Of a stretch of 64,000 bases of DNA, positions 30,601 to 41,700 are shown in pieces; the first letter of the stretch is position 1; each line of letters begins with the position of its first letter. A model generated the notes under the pieces. The model was not told the origin of the DNA, made no database searches, and saw nothing but the letters and a program-made list of their open reading frames with translations. The DNA is from Elysia chlorotica (taxonomy: Eukaryota > Mollusca > Gastropoda > Plakobranchidae). A program made the translations under genes and the position numbers. The stretch is from positions 193,077-257,076 of the forward strand of contig RQTK01000317.1 of the NCBI GenBank assembly GCA_003991915.1, written 5' to 3'.

Positions 30601-32542
30601 TACCTACAGGCACTATTCAATTTCAATGTGGTTATCAACATTGTATGGATGCAACTGTATGTAGGAATTCTATGAAAAAAAGCGACAGACGGAGACACAG
30701 AGACTGAGAGAGATAAAGAGTTAAACACAGAGAGAGAGAGAGAGTGAGTGAAGGAGAAAAATTATGGACGTAATACTAGAAATTGCTAGATCTAAGAGTG
30801 TCACTATCAGGTATCCTGTTGGCAAAACATATTGTAGTACAAGGGCTCAAACTAGTGGACTATGCTTCGTCCGATAGTTTGAGCCCTTGTACTACACATA
30901 GTTTTGCTGACATGATAGAGACAGTGAGAGAGGTTGAGAGAAAGGGGGATAGAAAGAGATAGAGAGAAAACAAAGAAGCAGGAGAAGAAGAGTGTGCAAG
31001 AGTTAGCAATTGACGAAAATGGACGAGGGACAGAAGAGTAGGCCTATCTATAGATGTTTTCAAATGTTCATAAATCTAGATCTTGGTCAAAGCAAATCTG
31101 GCCTGCCACAAGTAGCATGGAATTGGTATTTAATTATTGCAGACGTGAAAGAGAGAGAGAGAGAGAGAGAGAGGGTGGGAGGGAGAGATTGAAGGAGAGA
31201 GAAGTGAGGAAGAAACAAAAAATTGACAAGAGGCGCAGATAGAGAGAGAGCCAAGAAACTCACAAGGGAGAGGAGAGAGAGAGAGAGAGGGGAGGAGATG
31301 GCAATGAACGAAAACGAACGAGGAGCAAAGGAAGAGCTTTAGAAGGGCCAGGCCCTAGGCCTATGCTCAACTCTTCATTCTCATTTTCAACGTGATGTTA
31401 CTTGGTCTAGATCTTGATCTCGATCAGATTTTAGTCGAAGCAAAACATGTTCCCTTCATTAGAACACTATCCAATACAGTATAAGTATACATCTGAACTT
31501 TTACGCTAATCACACCAATCTGTTTTGAGAGTATTTCTTGTTGCAGACAATGGAACAAACTTTACAAAGTGGGGCCTTAGTTTTTAGTTTCATTGATATG
31601 TAACCTAAAAAGCGCTTTCTTGGAAATCATGCGCATCTAGTATCGACTAAGAGGATGAGCAGTCGTTATAAATACATCAGGAATAACGCGACATCACTAA
31701 GCCTTTTTCATTTTGGCCTGGCCTAGATTTAGACCCAAGGTGGTTTTCTCGTTGTTCCTAAAAATTAATGGATGCAAACTGAGCATGGACAAAACATGTG
31801 ACGCACAACGATCAGCGCAAAACTCAACAAAACAAAATGAAAATGTGCAGTTGTTTACGGCAATGGCTGTAGAGGGTGAAAATCAACGCTTCAGTGCTAA
31901 AAGTGGGACAACATGGCATTTTTTATAATATCGCAGGGGAAAAGGCGGGACAAAGTATCAAAAAGTGTGACTGTCCCGTTAAATGCCGGACGATTGGTGT
32001 TGGCAGCTCTGTTTAGTGATTCAGTTTACAAATCCATTTCTTAGTAGGCTTAGGGAATGTCAAATAAATTGAATGTTTACTAGGTTTAAAGAGAGATTCA
32101 TGGTGTCTAATAAAATTATTGCAATGTTCTGTGTTTATTAAGTCCAATATTTAAACAGAGACTATTTATTGTATTATAGCAGTAGATCTACATTGGATAG
32201 AAACAATTTATGCGCAGCCGTGTATTTCTTTATTTATATTTATAATTGGAATAGAACTGAATCAAACATGGTCAAATACTCAGTTATCTGAACAAGTGGA
32301 AAATGAGCTGTCAGAACACATGCCTTTAACAGGTCTACTGTAGATCTAAGTGTAATGAATGACCAACTCCAATCCCACCAAAACAGGCTAAGCATCAATA
32401 TCTATGTTCGCTTAGATAACATCCTCTAGGCTTAACTTACATCTTCACTACTCCATGATATATCTTCTGGTTGCTGAGATGGGTCTAGATTTCTAGATCT
32501 TCCCATTAATTCATCGAGTAGAGCTTTGGCTTCTGCTGACAT
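20076..32542 (-). CDS. LUC7L3: LUC7-like 3 splicing factor, rearranged gene
   Basis: LUC7 proteins belong to U1 snRNP and help choose 5' splice sites in the nucleus. Minus-strand coding exons: exon 1 32441-32542 (MSAEAKALLDELMGRSRNLD), exon 3 27778-27817 (PCNKIHDDVLKK), exon 4 27079-27223 (CGYEEEFMRFLQSL, RIRRGHQRLAL), exon 5 26513-26590, exon 6 25686-25781 (KVEEAQGVMKLVDQLKEE), exon 7 25131-25295 (second zinc finger, CDVCGAFLIVGD..DEHLMGKQHAGY), exon 8 24572-24876 (charged helix, then RS/RD-rich domain), and a probable last exon 20076-20242. Phases from exon 1 to exon 8 fit only if exon 2 is the 67-bp exon at 29612-29678, which lies on the opposite strand. Skipping it shifts the frame. Exons 6-8 are duplicated downstream (21692-23470). 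LUC7L3 rather than LUC7L/LUC7L2 is chosen because of AFLIVGD..DEHLMGKQH and the RS tail. Confidence 0.88.
20700..20960 (+). repeat. interspersed repeat related to 44470-44640
   Basis: Shares GTATTATCTTGAT, AATAAGGTTCAT.TGTGCAC, CAGAAAAAAATATT.GATTT and AATTAATACCATGG.G.TACA with 44470-44640, which lies inside the TIR element at 44322-46118. Probably a partial copy of that element. Confidence 0.55.
21629..21693. repeat. (GA)n microsatellite at the duplication breakpoint
   Basis: About 30 GA units. Its right edge is exactly where homology between the two LUC7L3 3' copies begins (21692 matching 24656). Confidence 0.95.
21692..23470 (-). pseudogene. LUC7L3: duplicated LUC7L3 exons 6'-8' (left copy)
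   Basis: Second copy of LUC7L3 exons 6 (22720-22815), 7 (22167-22331) and the 5' part of 8 (up to 21912), with introns, at an offset of 2964-2967 bp from 24656-26437. The exon differences I noticed are synonymous (for example GCA/GCC and TTA/TTG), and splice sites are kept. The RS domain is cut at RDRKRS and runs in frame into the GA/CT microsatellite, giving an SL repeat and then a stop near 21526. Joining exon 8 to exon 6' would put TAG in frame within five codons, so both sets cannot be used together. It could be an alternative 3' end or a dead duplicate. Confidence 0.75.
24656..26437 (-). repeat. direct duplication, right copy (LUC7L3 exons 6-8)
   Basis: Partner of 21692-23470. The copies are near-identical through exons and introns, with scattered substitutions and 1-3 bp indels. 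Homology stops at CAACAACAAG on the 3' side (23470 and 26437). The 1.2 kb between the copies (23471-24655) is not duplicated and holds the end of exon 8 but no other exon I can recognise. Confidence 0.92.
28930..29085 (+). repeat. left arm of ~155-bp inverted repeat
   Basis: Runs from GCATTTGAATATTTAGTGAC to AACAAAGATGGTAAGATT. The reverse complement is at 29818-29972 with only about three differences (for example CACTTTGTC versus CACTTGTC). The arms bound a 732-bp spacer containing the misoriented LUC7L3 exon 2. Confidence 0.95.
29512..29525. repeat. poly-G tract
   Basis: Run of 14 G about 85 bp before the inverted exon. Confidence 0.9.
29612..29678 (+). CDS. LUC7L3: LUC7L3 exon 2 in inverted orientation
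   Basis: A 67-bp exon with acceptor TGCTTTTCAG and donor GTACGT. It encodes VCKYFLCGFCPHELFTNT followed by RADL and one extra base. This is the first zinc finger of LUC7L3; its last ligands come from exon 3 (PCNKIH). It starts in phase 0 and leaves one base, exactly what exons 1 and 3 require, but it is on the plus strand while the rest of the gene is minus. I found no minus-strand copy between exons 1 and 3. It lies between the inverted repeats 28930-29085 and 29818-29972. Confidence 0.9.
29818..29972 (-). repeat. right arm of ~155-bp inverted repeat
   Basis: Reverse complement of 28930-29085. Homology ends abruptly on both sides. Confidence 0.95.
30690..31310. repeat. GA-rich simple-sequence region
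   Basis: Several (GA)n runs (around 30728, 31149 and 31275) in purine-rich sequence within the LUC7L3 first-intron region. Open frames here are GA-repeat artefacts. Confidence 0.8.
30833..30896. other. hairpin with perfect 22-bp arms
   Basis: Left arm 30833-30854 (starts TGTAGTACAAGGGC) and right arm 30875-30896 are exact reverse complements around a 20-nt loop. Flanks GGCAAAACATAT and CATAGTTTTGCTG extend an imperfect lower stem. The size resembles a microRNA precursor, but a tiny inverted-repeat transposon or palindromic duplication fits as well. Confidence 0.7.
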
Positions 32543-33207
32543 GGTTGGGGTATACGATTTTAATGCAAGTAGGTTAACTGTGGCGGTGCGGTAACAAAGT
32601 CGTTTGGCTCTGAATCATTTAAATCAGAAGAATCTAGAGCTAGATCTTTTCTGTATTTAGAATGTGCATGTTAATATTCCAACTTTGAAATTAACCTATA
32701 CACACCACTTGATAAATAAGAACATGTATGTATTTTCAAGTGTAATGTGGTTTCAAGAATCAAGACAGAACATTGAGTAGGTCTACATGCAATGTTGAAT
32801 GTTGCTCGAGAATCGAGATCGAGATTCGAGATTTTACTTTAGATTTGAGTCATTGCCTCGTTGGAAAAAGGAATGAAAGCGATCAAAGCATTGTCATGGC
32901 ATGCCAGTGCCAGATAATGTAGGACAATCATAAAAAAATGTCTTCAGTGCCAACATTAATATCAAAGAAATAAAAACTTTTGACGTCATTTTTTATTTAA
33001 CTAGAAAGCTGCAAAGTAAATTAGTCATGTAAATTCATTAATTTGTGATAATGTATCGAGTTTCAGTTCGATTAATTTGTGATAATGTATCGAGTTTCAG
33101 TTCGACGATGAGTTCCATGACTTAAAAGTCTCAGTTTGTAGATGCTGCTACAGAGACATAGTTTACGGAAGTTCGTTAAAGGGACCCTCACACGATAAAA
33201 AAAAAAA

Positions 33208-33227
33208 GGGGGGGGGGGGGGGGGGGC
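33208..33227. repeat. poly-G tract
   Basis: About 20 G directly after a run of A. Confidence 0.9.
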
Positions 33228-33890
33228 AACATTTGATTGAAAAAAATTTTTGATGCACAATTTCCTTCACGTGAGTCCACTCTTTTTTAATCAACATTCA
33301 GTTTTGTCAAAATCTTCGACATGTGCGTATCAGTGGATATACAACTTATACTTGCCTTGGACTCGGGTGAAAGACCTCGTGACCATCGAATATAGTCCAA
33401 TAACTATTTGGACATGTATGAATTTCCTGTTAAAGTAAATAGGCCTACATGTGTCAGACAATTGCAAACTATATCCCTTGTCTAACTCATCTTTATACTT
33501 CTGACAGTTATTGAGGCTACCGACAATTTAATGCCAATTTAACTACTGTCAAAACACAATGTACATGTTTACACTACCATGAGAGGTCGGTGCGAACCAT
33601 TCTATAATATATTTCTGTGGTGCGAACCAAGTTGCCTTGATAGGATGGATCTGGTGGTCTCGCCACCGATGAAGCCTCAGCACAACAACAACAGCAATAC
33701 CGATAGAGCACGATTGGTTATGATTCAATAGAAAAGAGACCATGATTATGACATGAAATCATCGACATGGCATACAATGTCGGGTGACACCTTCAAAGTC
33801 AAGTCTCTTTGTACAAATTGTGTGATGCCTGACCCTCAATAGAAAAAGAAGAAGAAGAAAAAGAAAAAAGAAGAGAGAGAGAGAGAGGGG

Positions 33891-34139
33891 GGGTTGAGTT
33901 GGTTTTTAATGTCCAACATCATCACTATATAGGCTATATTGTGGACGGGCTCCAAGACGGGCGTCTGACAATTTTATGTGCTGCCACACACGAGACAGGG
34001 CGGGGATACCATGACTCCTGTCTCAGCCGGTCACATTATACTGACACCGACTCAACCAGTATGGAACGCAACCGCCAGGATTCGAACTCGGGACCTTTTG
34101 CGTCGGAATCCGGTGTTTTACTCCTGGACCACCGTGCCC
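33891..34139 (-). mobile_element. tRNA-derived SINE, near full length
   Basis: On the minus strand the head reads GGGGCACGGTGGTCCAGGAG (A-box-like) with GAGTTCGAATCC (B box), followed by a body with GTTGAGTCGGTGTCAGTATA and a tail ending in a GATGTTGGACATTAAAAACC-type sequence. Related copies or pieces are at 2262, 5878, 9054, 61245, 61885 and 63594. A GA microsatellite abuts its head. Confidence 0.75.
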
Positions 34140-34140
34140 C

Positions 34141-34290
<150 letters not shown>

Positions 34291-34618
34291 GGAGACAGAC
34301 TCAAAACACATAATCAAATTATTTAAAAATGTACGCGTGAGGCAAATGCGTGATGAAACGGTCGGACTCCTGGGTTCCATTTGAGTCGTTTCTCTCAACA
34401 AAACCAATGAGACCAAAATTCCCCAGGACGCAAACAGAACGGAAAGATATATTACTTTTAGTGAGAACATAACATTATCCCATTGTTGAATTAGGCCTAC
34501 TTCTTATGTTCCTTAAAAAAAAAACCCGGTTGTTAGATACCATTAAATAGTTAATTAAAGACACCCGCTCCTGTCGGTATCGGTGTCGTATGCATAGTTA
34601 AAGCTATAATTGGTAAAG

Positions 34619-35212
34619 TTAAATCTATGCAAACAAAGGATGAGTTTAATTCTACATTTGCGGAGACGAAAATTATTGTGGTTGTTGACTTCTATACAAC
34701 CTGGTGTGGCCCATGCAAAGTTATTGCTCCTCAGTTAGAGGAATGGGCAGATGAAAAGGAAAGAAATGTATTACTCGCTGAAGTTGATGTAGTGTGGAAT
34801 TCTTTCTATCCCTCTAAGCTTGCGCCCAATAACACCCGAGTCAGGTTTTAGAGTAGGTATAACAACACATCTTTTTACAGTACATGTAACTCGCTCTCAT
34901 TACCAATAATACCTGTCTTGTGAACCAAACTGTTTTTGTTTAAGTATAATATACTTGTATGTGATTATTACTGTAGTCAATGTAATGTTTGCGCCTAGCG
35001 CTATGTTAGCACGGGATTTGGCGCCATATAAATGATCGTCGTCACCACTGTTATTATTAGTTGAAAACGGAGAAACAGCAGAAGCAGCTGAAGTCAGTGC
35101 GATGCCAACATTCCACTTCTATAAAAAAAAAAAAAAAAACGACCAAAAGATTGATGAGGTTGCTGGTGCCAACGAAAATGCCCTTAGAGAAAATATTACT
35201 TCCCTCCAATAG
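34619..35212 (+). pseudogene. thioredoxin copy, probably disrupted
   Basis: Thioredoxin is a cytosolic disulfide reductase. Part 1 (ATG 34627 to about 34791) encodes MQTKDEFNSTF, VVDFYTTWCGPCKVIAPQLE with the WCGPC active site, and AEVDV. Part 2 (35061-35212) encodes ENGETAEAAEVSAMPTFHFY and DEVAGANENALRENITSLQ, then TAG, including the cis-Pro loop (AMPTF). Together about 104 residues, normal for thioredoxin. The 269-bp gap has GT and AG at its edges but phase-consistent joining fails by one base (GTA|GTG where G|GT would be needed). The gap contains a GCGCCATATAAATGATCGTC repeat tail next to the acceptor. A run of 17 A turns the usual YKNGQK into YKKKKKNDQK. With no introns elsewhere, a retrocopy split by an insertion is likely; a live gene with an unusual junction is possible. 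Confidence 0.7.
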
Positions 35213-35849
35213 CTCGCTTTTGCTGCCGAGAAGTCTTCTTATTTTAATCATGTGCCATAAATTTGCGACCAAGTATGTGTAAATATACTGTAGAACCGGT
35301 TCTTTAAAAGCCATATTTTTCGTTTGCTCTTACAATACCAAGGAGTTCAAAAGTAAACATTAAACAAAAAAGTACATAGCCTAATGACACCGTAGCTGTG
35401 AAATTTCAAATTAACAAAAAATCCTTTGTCCTTTTGTTTACATTGTTAACATTTCTTTTGTCAAACGTAACAACGGAAGCTTTTAGAAGTTAACTGGGTA
35501 GCCTAATCAGAAATGTGGTAAAATGTTTTTCCAACTTCTTGTGTAACATATTTTGTTTTGTTTTACTTCGTAACCCTTTAACATTTTTTTGTGAAGAAGT
35601 TCATTGGTTTTCAGTACACCTTCATTTCCATGCTTATCTGTGGTGATTTGGAGTTGTAACAACCCCTGGTACATATTAAGAATAAATGAATGATTATTAA
35701 CTAGAACACAACAATTTTTACACAATTATGATACCATATTATAGGAGAAATCTTATCAGAGCAGAAAATAACTTTTAACACAGCCCTTTGGTTTTTCCCC
35801 TTTTAAATGTTGTACTTAAAGCATACATTTATTACTTAAGTTTAGTTTT

Positions 35850-36262
35850 AGTTCAAGCCTCTTAATTGCCCGTGGAACATAGGTCCGCAGCAAATCCCAT
35901 CCACTGAACTCGGTCCTGGCTAGTCCTCTTCACTTCCAGCGGCTTTTATCTCAGCATTGGTGCTTCGCCGCCAAGTCTGCTTTGGACGTCCGACCTTGCG
36001 TTTACATTCGGGGTTCCACTTCAGGGATTGCCTTGTGATGTTGGATACAGGCTATCGAAGTGTGTGGCATATCAAGCCCGATTTGCACTTTCTCATCTCT
36101 GTCTCGATGGGGGTTGACTTCTTTCTGTCCCAAAGTAATTTGTTCGTGATAAGTTCAGGCCATCTAACGTTGAGGATGTTTCTGAGGCATATGTTGGTGA
36201 ATGATTGCAGTTTATGGCTGTTGGTTTTGGTAACCCGCCATGCTTCTGAGCCATTTATTACT
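35850..36262 (-). mobile_element. dead RTE-like non-LTR retrotransposon fragment
   Basis: The minus strand encodes the C-terminal part of a reverse transcriptase of the RTE-like type common in molluscs: NGSEAWRVTK, LQSFTNICLRNILNVRWPE, LWDRKKSTPIE, GLICHTLR, then NITRQSLKWNPE, GRPKQTWRRS. At least two in-frame stops and 5' truncation show it is inactive. Confidence 0.8.
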
Positions 36263-38304
36263 TGAAGTAAAAGAGATTATTTTGTTTTAAATTTACTGAA
36301 CAAATAAATCTGTCTATTTGCAACTAAATAAAACACAATATGAACATCTTAAAATACCGCTACCCGCAACGAATATCTCATCTAACTTGCTTTGAACAAT
36401 ACTAATAACTCACATTTGATGGGAAATAAGTTTCGAGTACATGCACTAGTTTCTACTAAAAAAAACGAAACTATTTCATGACGTACAATAAAACTGCTTT
36501 GGCATTATTTTTTTAACATTTATATTTATTTCGAATATTCAGCTTCACCAACATCTGTTTATAAACTAGATATACATTTGCAACTAGTAATAAATACAAA
36601 TTAATCAAGTTTTTATTTCAATGTTTAAAAACCAGAATTTCTCGTAGTCAAACTGCTTTCCGGTGTCATTTTGTTGCGCATGTGAAAGATCACTGACGTT
36701 GTGACGTCACTTTTATTTCAACACGCGGTGTTGGACTACTTGGACAGTGTCCGTGTGTTGCTTCCTATTACTGATGTGGGCATGTAAACCAACGTAGTTT
36801 CATTTCTTACTCTTCAAAAGATGTGATATTTTGTTTGAATGTTTCCTCCTTTAATTCGAATCACGAAATGGTCAAATCGAATACATCAATTAGGACTTAC
36901 CACTACCCAATGTTTATATTCTATTTAACACTAAGCTTATGGTTGCATTGGTTTGATGACAGGGATAGAATCAAAGAGTGAGAGCTCGAATTTACACCTA
37001 GACTAGATCTAGACCTGAACGCCGAGATAATAAACTTTTAAAATGTATGATCAAGGCGTTAAATCAAATCTCCATTGCTTCTATTTTCTCAATATCTTGG
37101 AGTTTTTAGATCTAGAACTAATAGATCTATTCTAGGCCGTATAAGATCAACTCTACCAGGGAAAAGGGGATGAGATTGCTCAATTTTAATTACACTTACA
37201 GTGAGCAAAGTCTAGATCTAGGGAAAAATGTTCCGACGTTGTAAAATCCTCCCTTTAATTCGAGAAAGTCCCAGGTTTAATGTCAGATTGGACTGCCATA
37301 TTTCCCAGCGGTTGGGTCAGTTTCAGTAGGCTTATACTAGAATCTAGAAATCTAGATTAGGTAGTGGAGTACTGCATATTTATCGAACAGTCAAAAGGTT
37401 ATCCATCCGGTAACCGGTGAAATTGCCAAAAGGCTATTCCTCTGGCCGGCAGACAGTCTTATTTCTCCTGCTGCCAGAAAGGAAGCCTGTTGATTTGCCT
37501 GGCTGCCTGAATAGAAGCGCACTGTAAAACATTGATATAAAAAATCTAATCTATTGATCCAGCTGATCACCTATAGATGCATCTAGAATCTAGTACATGT
37601 TAGTACATGTAATAGCATTATCCAGCTGCCCAAATTATGGACCAAATTTTTCCTGGTGACTGGGCCAAGCCAAGTTCAAATTGTGCTGTCCATAAAAATT
37701 TACAAAACTTTTAAGTTATGGATATGACACAAGCGTTAAAAGCAGTTTTATTATCAGAGGTAAACTTGGGCAGCAACTAGTAGTAGGGCCTAGTAGTTGT
37801 GATTATAAAAAATTAATCTCAGCCATAAAAAAACAACGAAATACCCCTAAAAACACCAACACATCAACATAAAACAAAAAAAAAACACCATCAAAACAAA
37901 AACACGAGAGAAAAAAAAATCAGAAAAAATGCAAGTGTTTGAGCCCATATAAATGTAAATAGTCACTTCCCATTTTTAATTATAATACAGAGGCATGCTT
38001 TGTTGGTTAAATTTGTGCGTTGCCTCCACTAGAATCACCTCCGGATGTTTGTGAAAATTTTCTACTAATGTGTCATCTTGTATAAAGATGGTCGTCACTT
38101 CTTTTGTCTTCTTAGTGCTTGGAAAGACCGGGAAGATTGTTCTCAATGTACTTGGACTTACTTTCTGTTTCTGAATGGGGCTGCTGTGCTGAAGACAGTC
38201 TTTCTGAAACATTGTGAATAATGAATAATTATCCTTCATGATGACCACTTTGTCAGTAGCTTTCGCGACGTGGGCTCTGTTGAACTATAAAAATCAATAT
38301 ATAC

Positions 38305-38530
38305 AAATAGAAAGAAACAAGGCTATGTTCGAACCTAAAGAGAGAGAAGGAAAGCTAGGTCTAGTCCAAGAATGTGTTAAGAGACAAACTTTATGCTTGT
38401 AAGAGCTTCCTCAGTAGAGAATTCTGTAATATTCTGGGTCAGGAATATCAGTTATATTTAATTAAGTAATTTTTGGGTTATAAATACAGAAGTGAGAAGA
38501 CTGGAAATTTTTTGGTGGGATTTGGCTATG
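38305..38530 (+). repeat. interspersed repeat with second copy at 48512-48850
   Basis: Shares ACAAATAGAAAGAAACAAGG, AAAGCTAGGTCTAGT, CTTTATGCTTG.AAGAGCT and CTGGGTCAGGAATA with 48512-48850. It sits just upstream of the eRF3 start, so may be in the 5' flank or UTR. Confidence 0.65.
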
Positions 38531-38717
38531 TTACACGGAATAGGGTTAATACCATGGTTATTTAATTTTGATTTTTTGAATTTGATGCAGAGTAAAACAG
38601 AATATCTTGAACACTAATCAAGAGCCCAATATCTTGGCAGAGTGACATACAAATTGCCTCCCTTATCAATTGGAGGGAGCATTTTATGCAACTCCTAGTT
38701 GTGTAGTCTGCTTGATC

Positions 38718-41700
38718 ATGGCATCGCAAAATGGGCAAGACAATGTGCCAGACTCGTGGGATGATGGACCTACCTGCGATGATGCTGCATCGGAACTGAC
38801 AAAGCCCATGTCAGCCCTCAATGTGAATGCTGCAGTATTTACACCTGGAACAAACATTTTTGCCAAACCATTTGTACCTCCCGGCAGTGTACCAGTCAAT
38901 GAACCATCTCCTGTTATTGATAACACAAACAGTTTGCCTAATGAAGGTAATTGACCTTTGGATTTGAAGTGCATGTTACGATATTTTGTATTCGCATCTT
39001 GTCATTGGGGTGAACTGGTAGCTCAAACTTTTTAATTTAACCTTTTAACATGATTCAAGGCTTATTCCTTGTCTATGCACCTTTCGGGGGATTTTTTTGC
39101 TTTCAGAATTTACGAAAGATATTTCTGTCTGTGTGCAATGAAATGCAAATATGTGCCAGTAAAATAAAGACGCACATGTGTGTGGCATGATAGGAAATGC
39201 TTAATCTCCCACTCGGGAGGGCCCCAATTTGAAACCCACAATTGTACACAAGTTATCTAGTTAGATTTCGCCTCCTACTTGTTGGCTGGTGTATTGGACG
39301 GCTTATTTTAATCTATATTAAAAAATTAAGAAACCTGATTTTACCAAGCAGTTGTGGTTTATTTTTTGTGTGTAGTTTTAAAGAAAGCATTTACTTAAAA
39401 TATGTAAGGATATTGTGCTTGCATTGTCTAGACCCTGAACTGTCTTTTTCCTCACTCCTGACCCTACCCTGTAAAGAATCTGTCCCTAAACCGGATACAT
39501 GGGAAAGTCCTCCAAATGAATCAGAGCCTGATTTAATGGATACAGATACAAAAGGTATGCAATTTTATTTGTACCTCAAAACATTTCTATTTTACAAAAT
39601 TTATATAATATAATATTGGCTGTTATCCATAATTTTATTTAAAAAAAATTTTAAGACTAAGAGGAGTGTTAGACAGCTCATTAATGATTAAGTGGAGGGT
39701 GGGCTATTAGTTGTATGTAGGTTCAAGGTTTATTTGTCAGCTTAGATGTATTTGGCTTTACTTAAATCCATTTTGATAAAACAATTGCATTTGAAACAAT
39801 CACCTTCATGAGAATGTACTAATTGTGCGATTTGATTTTTTCTCCACACTGGAGGAAAGGCCATAACACTCACGTAAAGCAGCTAGTGTTAAAAACATCT
39901 TCATGATTCAAAATATTCTACATATTTTGCATTCCTTTCAGAAACAGTCTCAGAGGAGCAGTCACAAAACACAGGTAAGAGTTTGCTTTGTTAATGTCAG
40001 TTTTTGTCCATGGGCTACAAAGGGAAAGCTGTGTGATTAGAACTATGGATATTTTTTGTTTGCATCTGCATTTCATTATTTCATTCATGTGCATTCTTTC
40101 ACTCCCATTGATGAAAGAAAAAAATTCATATCTTTCGATAAAATACACATTTTCCTTTCTAATCATTATTCTTTTAAAAATTACGCAAGTGTGGGCCCTC
40201 ATTTTTATTTGTTTTTTTTTTTGTTTGATAACTTTGCTGTTTCTACAGAAAACTGGTGTGAGGATGAAGAAGAAGAAGATGAGGACGAGGAAGAGAATGA
40301 AATGGAAGATGAACAAGAAGTGCCTGTAAAAAAAGTCAAAGCTCCAGGAGAGAAGAAAGTCAGGAAGGAACACTTAAATGTTGTTTTCATTGGTCATGTC
40401 GGTAAGTGGTGCTGCATTAGATCTATTTAATTCCATTGAGCATTCTGTAATTTATATCTTTGTGACTGGAGTGTTATGCTGCATTTCTCTTTATTAAAAT
40501 TTAAACAAAAAAGGTTGAGGAAACAAGGCAACATCCCCTTATTATTAAAAGAGGTCCAGTTTCCAGACATATTTCCGTATCATTGAATTTTTACTTTTGG
40601 GACTGATTTTGCAGACTTTATATCCTTGGCATGTGCTTTTTAACCTGTTTTGCTGCAGGTTGTTGTAACAATTAAGATTTGTGTAATAATATTTTACTCT
40701 TCCTTATTTTCCTCCTGTCAGATGCTGGAAAATCAACTATTGGTGGCCATATGCTGTGAGTGTTAAACATACTTTTCTTATTATTCAGATGGGTTAACGT
40801 TGTAGTTCAAGTCATTAATCTGATACGTTCTTTTAAAAACTGAAAATATACAACCGGCAGGGCAACGCTGCTGTTTTTTGACCCCCCAAAAAATTCATAT
40901 ATTTGAGGTACAACTACGATTTTCCTCTCAATCACGCGATCGAAACTAGAGAAGGATAAAAAAAAAGTTTTCAATGCTTTGTGCGTGGGTGAAAGAAAAT
41001 TTATGAACAATTTATTTTATTAATAGGCGATATATCTTTTTTCTACACTTGTTATACAGTGCTATCATCCAGCCCTCGACCTTTGTCCTTTTTTATTATT
41101 CCTTCACGTACATGCATATTCTGCCAGGGAAACAAATAAAAATATCGTGTCTTTAATATGTCCCATTAATACATATCTTTCAGTCTTCACATTAATTATG
41201 CACAAAGCTGAGTCTATATACACTAAAGAAATCAAAAATTTTATGTTTCTGACCAAATTTTGCTATTCACACTATAAGTTATTGCATTTCTTTCCAAAGA
41301 AATAACAAAAACTGTGATTTTCTCCTCACTCTCGGACTCCCCCTCCTTCCCTCCCTCCCTCCCCCCCTCTCTCTCTCACTCACTCACTTCTCTCTTTCTA
41401 CCTTTTCTCTTTAACTTGTCTCTCTCCCTCTCTTGCCATTTTAATTTATATGTCTGTGTGTCTCTCACATTCTTTTTTCTATTTCATTCTCTATTGGGTT
41501 TCTAGACTCATCTTCATCTCCTCTCTTTTCCTCTCTCGTTCAGTTCTTTTGTTTCTTTATGTTCTTATTCCCCCTCTGTCTCCATGTTTCTCTCTTTCTG
41601 TGTCCAGAAAAGGAATGTTCAATATACTTTCAATTATTTTATTTGCTATACATTACAAAGAGCCATTATTTTGTCAAAATGGATTTTTGAGCAATAAAAT

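Larger units (their letters stand above)
35213..38717. other. intergenic region between thioredoxin copy and eRF3
   Basis: AT-rich. Holds the RTE-like fragment (35850-36262), several TCTAGATCTA blocks around 37005-37350 and the 38305-38530 repeat. The eRF3 promoter and 5' UTR should lie just before 38718. No other gene recognised. Confidence 0.5.

Noticed and set aside
38670..38717. Longer eRF3 start 16 codons upstream
   Set aside because: The upstream codon is TTG, not ATG. The ATG at 38718 has good context and begins the conserved region.
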